Source of the DNA: Clostridium thailandense
GTDB lineage: Bacteria; Bacillota; Clostridia; Clostridiales; Clostridiaceae
DNA length: 64,000 bases
Assembly: GCF_019207025.1 (NCBI RefSeq)
Contig: NZ_JAEEGC010000004.1
Coordinates: forward strand, 1-64,000
Reading direction: 5' to 3'
This document shows positions 60,451 to 64,000 of this stretch, piece after piece. The notes beneath the pieces were generated by a model. The model was not told the origin of the DNA and did not search any database. It worked only from the letters and a program-made list of their open reading frames with translations. The position numbers and the translations under genes are program-made. Numbering within the stretch: the stretch's first letter is position 1; the number at the start of each line of letters is the position of its first letter.

Positions 60451-63180
60451 GTGAAAATAAGTGAAGTATATATAAAAAATTTTAGGGGGTATGGTGAAAA
60501 TCCCAAAGATAGTGAAGGATATTATAGATTTGTCGATTTAGATAGATATAAATTTATAATATTTAGTGGGTATAATGGGTTTGGAAAGACAAGCTTTTTT
60601 GATGCCATTGAGTGGTGCTTAACTGATAATTTAAGCAGAATAGAAGATAAAGAAAAAATACTTATGAAAAGTAATTTGAAGAAAAGTCATTATTTAAAGT
60701 TTTTAAATAATACAGAAAAAGATAAGAATAGAGAAGTAGAAGTATGTTTAAAGTTTGATAATGGAACTAAAGTTATAAGAAAAACTAAATGCTCATCATT
60801 GGATGAAAATAAATATGAGTCTGAATTTACTGATGGAGAAAAAAATATTCTAAATAAGAATCAATTAAATAAAATATTTTTCGAAAATAAAAAACTTAAA
60901 GTTGAAAATTTGTTAAATACAAATTTTCTTGGTCAGGAAAACATTAATCGTATTTTAAGAGCGAAAAGCCCATCAGATAGAACAGAAGAATTTATGAATT
61001 TATTGGGATTATCAACATTGCATGAGATAGTGGAAAAATCAAAAAGTAATAGTAGCCTTTCTTTAATTATAAGAAAATCAAAAGAGAAATTGGAAAATAT
61101 CAAAAAAGATAAAAAACAACTTGAAGATCAATTTACAGCAAATGGGTGGGGCCAGTTTGATGAATATAGTAATAATGTTAAAAGTATAGTTGAAAAATTA
61201 ATAAAGGCTAAGGAAAATTTTAAATATTTAGATAAATTAAAGTTTAAATATCTTGATAAAGAGTATAAAACTATTAATGAATATGCTGATTTTATAGACA
61301 ATTCAGTGGTATCAAAAGAAAGCCTTATAAATCAAAGAAATAAAAGTATAAGCAATTTACAGATCTTAACTGAAAAATTTTTAATATCAAAAATATTTAT
61401 TAAGGGTAAAAAAGTAGCTGATATGAAAGCTATTAAAGATATAGATATTAGAAATTTAATAAACAAAGAAAGTACTAATGAAAAAATATTAGAACTATAT
61501 ATAAAATATTATGAAGAGATGGATTCAAAAAGTAAGAAGCTAATAGTAGAAAAAAATAATATTGTTGATATAAATTTAAAAAATAATCAAAAGCTTGAGG
61601 ATAGTATCTTTAATAATGTCATTAACAGATATAAAAACATCATGAAATTAATAGAAGAATATAATTGTTTTATAAAGGGTAATTATATTAATGAATGTGC
61701 TAAGTGTATAGTAAGAATAAATAAATTAATGAAGAAAAATGATACGTACATAAAAAATATAGAAAGGTTATCTCAAAAAATTAATGAAGAAAAAAATATT
61801 ATAGATGGTTTATCTAATATGTCAGATTCTTACAAGAAAATATTAAATAAGATTAAAATTTATTTAGAAGAGAATAAAGATGAAGATATAAAGTGTTGTC
61901 CTATATGTTTAAATAAAGATTTTACAGAAACATTTAAACAATTAAATGTACAATCCGATAAAGATGAATCAATAAAGAATCAATTGATTAAAATAATAAA
62001 TATTACTGTTCAATCAGGTAATGAAAATATAGAGGAACATCAAAAGGTAATTGCAAAGAAAAAACAGGAAATAGATAATCTAAAGGATATATATAATAAT
62101 AAAATATATAAAATCACTGAAAAATATGTAGATGAAAGTAAAGCATGTTTTGAAAAGATAATAGATATAGCATGTGAGAATGTAACTAAATCATTAAATA
62201 GAAGAGTAAAACATAAAAAATATTATGAAGATGTTATAAAGAAAAATAATGAACTAAAAAATATTTATGAAAAAGCTTATAAAAATATATTTGGTGAAGA
62301 GATTAATTATGAAAATATTAACGTAGTCAATAATGAAGATATTATGAAAGAGAAAAATATATATGATAAAATGTTAGAAAATTATTCTCAAAAATTTAAT
62401 AAGTATAATAGCAAAATTGAAGAATTGAATAAACGATTAGCAGAGATAAAAGAAGAATTGAAAAATAGTGATGATTCAGATATAAAAAAATTAAATGAAA
62501 AGATTAAGGAAATAAATAATACTATAGAATTAATGAATGAAATTGAAAAATATAAATTTTCTGAAGTTAATAAAAAGATATTAAATTCATTTTTAAATGA
62601 AAGTAAAAATGAAAAAGATTTAAATGATGAATTACAAAAATATACAGATTACCAAAATGATATGAACATTATTAATGGACGTGCATCTAAGTTACAAGAA
62701 AGTAAACTGAAAGAATTAATGCAGTCTAATGTATCAATTCAATGGATTTATGATAAAATCAGTCCACACCCATATTTTAAAAAATTGGAGTTTAAATATG
62801 AGAGCGGTTCAGGTGGAACTAAGATGACCAATATAGTTTCACAAGAAAATGAGAACATGTATTTAGACCATATATTTAGTTCAGCTCAATTAAATGTACT
62901 TGCATTAAGCATTTTCCTAGGATTATCAATGAATCAAAATAGTGTTAAATTCAATCAGTTATACCTGGATGATCCAATACAAAGCATGGATGACATTAAT
63001 ATTTTATCTTTTATAGATTTGATGAGATGTTTTATAGACTCAGATGATTTTAAAAATGATATTATCTTATCAACACATGACTCTAATTTTGCAAAATTAT
63101 TGATGATAAAAATGAGAAATAAAAAATATAAGATAATTAATTTTGAAAGTTATGGAAGTGAAGGTCCTATAATACAGTAA
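60451..63180 (+). CDS. ABC-3C system SMC/Rad50-like ATPase with zinc hook
   Basis: 909 aa. The N-terminal ATPase half starts IKNFRGYGENP with Walker A GYNGFGKTS (40-48). Two long coiled coils follow, separated by CCPIC (near residue 481), a Rad50-type zinc hook. The C-terminal half has the signature-like FSSAQLNVLALSIFLGLSM (about 808-826), Walker B LYLDDPIQSMDD (about 837) and the His switch ILSTHDSNFA (about 873). It is an ABC ATPase of the SMC/RecN class that would bind DNA ends or lesions and trigger the effector. GTG start with AAGGAGGTG. Third and last gene of the operon. Confidence 0.82.
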   Translation: MKISEVYIKNFRGYGENPKDSEGYYRFVDLDRYKFIIFSGYNGFGKTSFFDAIEWCLTDNLSRIEDKEKILMKSNLKKSHYLKFLNNTEKDKNREVEVCLKFDNGTKVIRKTKCSSLDENKYESEFTDGEKNILNKNQLNKIFFENKKLKVENLLNTNFLGQENINRILRAKSPSDRTEEFMNLLGLSTLHEIVEKSKSNSSLSLIIRKSKEKLENIKKDKKQLEDQFTANGWGQFDEYSNNVKSIVEKLIKAKENFKYLDKLKFKYLDKEYKTINEYADFIDNSVVSKESLINQRNKSISNLQILTEKFLISKIFIKGKKVADMKAIKDIDIRNLINKESTNEKILELYIKYYEEMDSKSKKLIVEKNNIVDINLKNNQKLEDSIFNNVINRYKNIMKLIEEYNCFIKGNYINECAKCIVRINKLMKKNDTYIKNIERLSQKINEEKNIIDGLSNMSDSYKKILNKIKIYLEENKDEDIKCCPICLNKDFTETFKQLNVQSDKDESIKNQLIKIINITVQSGNENIEEHQKVIAKKKQEIDNLKDIYNNKIYKITEKYVDESKACFEKIIDIACENVTKSLNRRVKHKKYYEDVIKKNNELKNIYEKAYKNIFGEEINYENINVVNNEDIMKEKNIYDKMLENYSQKFNKYNSKIEELNKRLAEIKEELKNSDDSDIKKLNEKIKEINNTIELMNEIEKYKFSEVNKKILNSFLNESKNEKDLNDELQKYTDYQNDMNIINGRASKLQESKLKELMQSNVSIQWIYDKISPHPYFKKLEFKYESGSGGTKMTNIVSQENENMYLDHIFSSAQLNVLALSIFLGLSMNQNSVKFNQLYLDDPIQSMDDINILSFIDLMRCFIDSDDFKNDIILSTHDSNFAKLLMIKMRNKKYKIINFESYGSEGPIIQ

Positions 63181-63637
63181 GGTTTATGTAGTAATAAATT
63201 AATGTATGTCAGATGAAGCTTTAGCAAGGCAAATATTTGAGTCCATCTAGTACTGTTGGAGACAGTATCAAGTTTAGGGAAAATTTTTTGTACAGCCTGT
63301 TGTGCTTGCTAACAATATGTTTTGCTGTAAAACAAGACATAACATTTTTAAGATTTACAACTGTAATGGATGGAAACATGGGTATGATAGATAAGAGAAT
63401 TAATGCTATACATAATAAAAGATACAAACAATAATTTACAGAAAGGGCTTGGTAAATTATTGGGTACAGTTAATAATGCTTTAAATATGGTATTCTTGTT
63501 TTTGTTAAGTAATACAGGAAAATTGAATTTTTTGCAGAATAATTATTATAGCAATAATATGCCTTTTTATTTTATAAGTGCTTGAATAATTTATTTAATA
63601 AAATAATATAAATCTGATGATAGAAAGAGGTATAAAT
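63181..63637. other. Intergenic region with gene debris
   Basis: About 455 bases. Short open stretches exist (e.g. DNKYSNNMPFYF-like text near 63540), none with ribosome site, family match or length to support a gene. The stretch 63480-63590 (NALNMVFLFLLSNTGKLNF) may be a membrane protein relic. No terminator is clear after the ATPase. Confidence 0.35.
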
Positions 63638-64000
63638 ATGGTTAGTAAAGAAAAAATTTTAGAACTACTTAATACATTGCACGAGCATACAATGGCAAAA
63701 GATATTTTTGTACCAGTTTTAAAAAAAATGAAACTAGGCGGAGTTAAATTTACCGGTGGACCTGAGGAACAAGGAATTGACATAGAATACTATGAACTAA
63801 CTGAACCTGAAAAACATAAGAGCTATGTAGGGATACAATTTAAAAAAGGTGACCTGATCTATAGTGGGAAGGGCTCGAAGAACTCGGTAAAAGAAGTGAA
63901 AAATCAAGCTGAAGAAGCTTTTGAAAAAGAAATCCATGATATTGATTTACATGGAACTGTTTACATATCTAGATTTGTTGTTGCAACTACTGGAGATATA
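63638..64000 (+). CDS. PD-(D/E)XK-like nuclease-domain protein, partial at window end
   Basis: An open frame of 121 codons that runs off the window. ATG 63638 has AAAGAGG 7 bases upstream. GGPEEQGIDIEYYEL followed by YVGIQFKKGDL fits a PD-(D/E)XK core (Asp of GIDIE, Gln-Phe-Lys as the QxK motif). A helical region rich in Glu/Lys follows (VKEVKNQAEEAFEKEI), then ISRFVVATTGDI as a further strand. The family (Mrr-like or another restriction-type nuclease) cannot be fixed from this part. It lies 458 bases after the ABC-3C ATPase, suggesting a defence island. Confidence 0.7.
   Translation, partial: MVSKEKILELLNTLHEHTMAKDIFVPVLKKMKLGGVKFTGGPEEQGIDIEYYELTEPEKHKSYVGIQFKKGDLIYSGKGSKNSVKEVKNQAEEAFEKEIHDIDLHGTVYISRFVVATTGDI

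Noticed and set aside
63237-63585. Two overlapping ORFs of about 60 codons after the ATPase gene
   Set aside because: Poor ribosome sites and no consistent composition; at most debris of a lost gene.

Overview
The window is chromosomal DNA of a low-GC, Gram-positive anaerobe, most likely a Clostridium. Reasons: A+T-rich codon use, strong GGAGG ribosome binding sites, several cell-wall-binding-repeat-2 surface proteins, flavodoxin/ferredoxin (EFR1-type) and ferredoxin-tailed aldo/keto reductase redox proteins, a cysteine desulfidase, and DUF1659/DUF2922/YvrJ cassettes. I saw no rRNA, tRNA, CRISPR array or intact transposase.

Layout. 1-7 kb: small regulator-plus-enzyme units (WYL regulator, decarboxylase-like amidohydrolase, epoxide hydrolase with divergent AraC regulator, deformylase-like gene, TrmB regulator facing a DUF2000 gene) and gene debris. 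7.3-12.6 kb: a HAD nucleotidase, then a two-component system with a membrane-anchored propeller protein and an exported protein. 12.7-21 kb: an XRE regulator facing an Fe-S aldo/keto reductase, an ArsR regulator with an EFR1 redox protein, an ABC-2 exporter, a TetR regulator and a GC-rich epimerase. 21-28.5 kb: two secreted cell-wall-binding proteins flanking a MocR regulator and cysteine desulfidase. 28.6-35 kb: aldo/keto reductase, Asp/Glu-type racemase, a GGDEF-like regulator, an M20 peptidase and a YjiH/YjiG membrane pair. 35-41.8 kb: DUF5698 protein, DUF1659-DUF2922-YvrJ triplet (copy 1), a second two-component system with an exported protein and a NodB deacetylase, and a VOC protein. 42-53 kb: flavin proteins, a PAS-diguanylate cyclase with a ferritin-like protein, triplet copy 2, a wrecked surface protein, a methyltransferase with Rrf2 regulator, and a TetR regulator with SnoaL and iron-sulfur flavoprotein genes. 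53-57 kb: a phage-like replication module (two sigma-like proteins, DnaD-like protein, DnaB helicase). 57-64 kb: a frameshifted leucine-rich-repeat gene, then an apparent ABC-ATPase three-component (ABC-3C) conflict system and the start of a PD-(D/E)XK-like nuclease gene that runs off the window.

Two themes stand out. First, regulation is readable: many regulators have visible operators (11-bp direct repeats for both two-component systems, a 25-bp-spaced direct repeat shared by the MocR and racemase promoters, an ArsR box shared by two promoters, a TetR palindrome filling a promoter spacer, three copies of a 40-bp Rrf2-linked element). Second, a family of long fold-back repeats, many with ends like GGGGCTGTCGCAC, is scattered through the window; one forms the 3' end of a gene, one splits a gene triplet and one abuts a sigma-factor start. 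The strongest candidate for an under-described system is the three-gene ABC-3C-like locus at 58.3-63.2 kb with its neighbouring nuclease gene.
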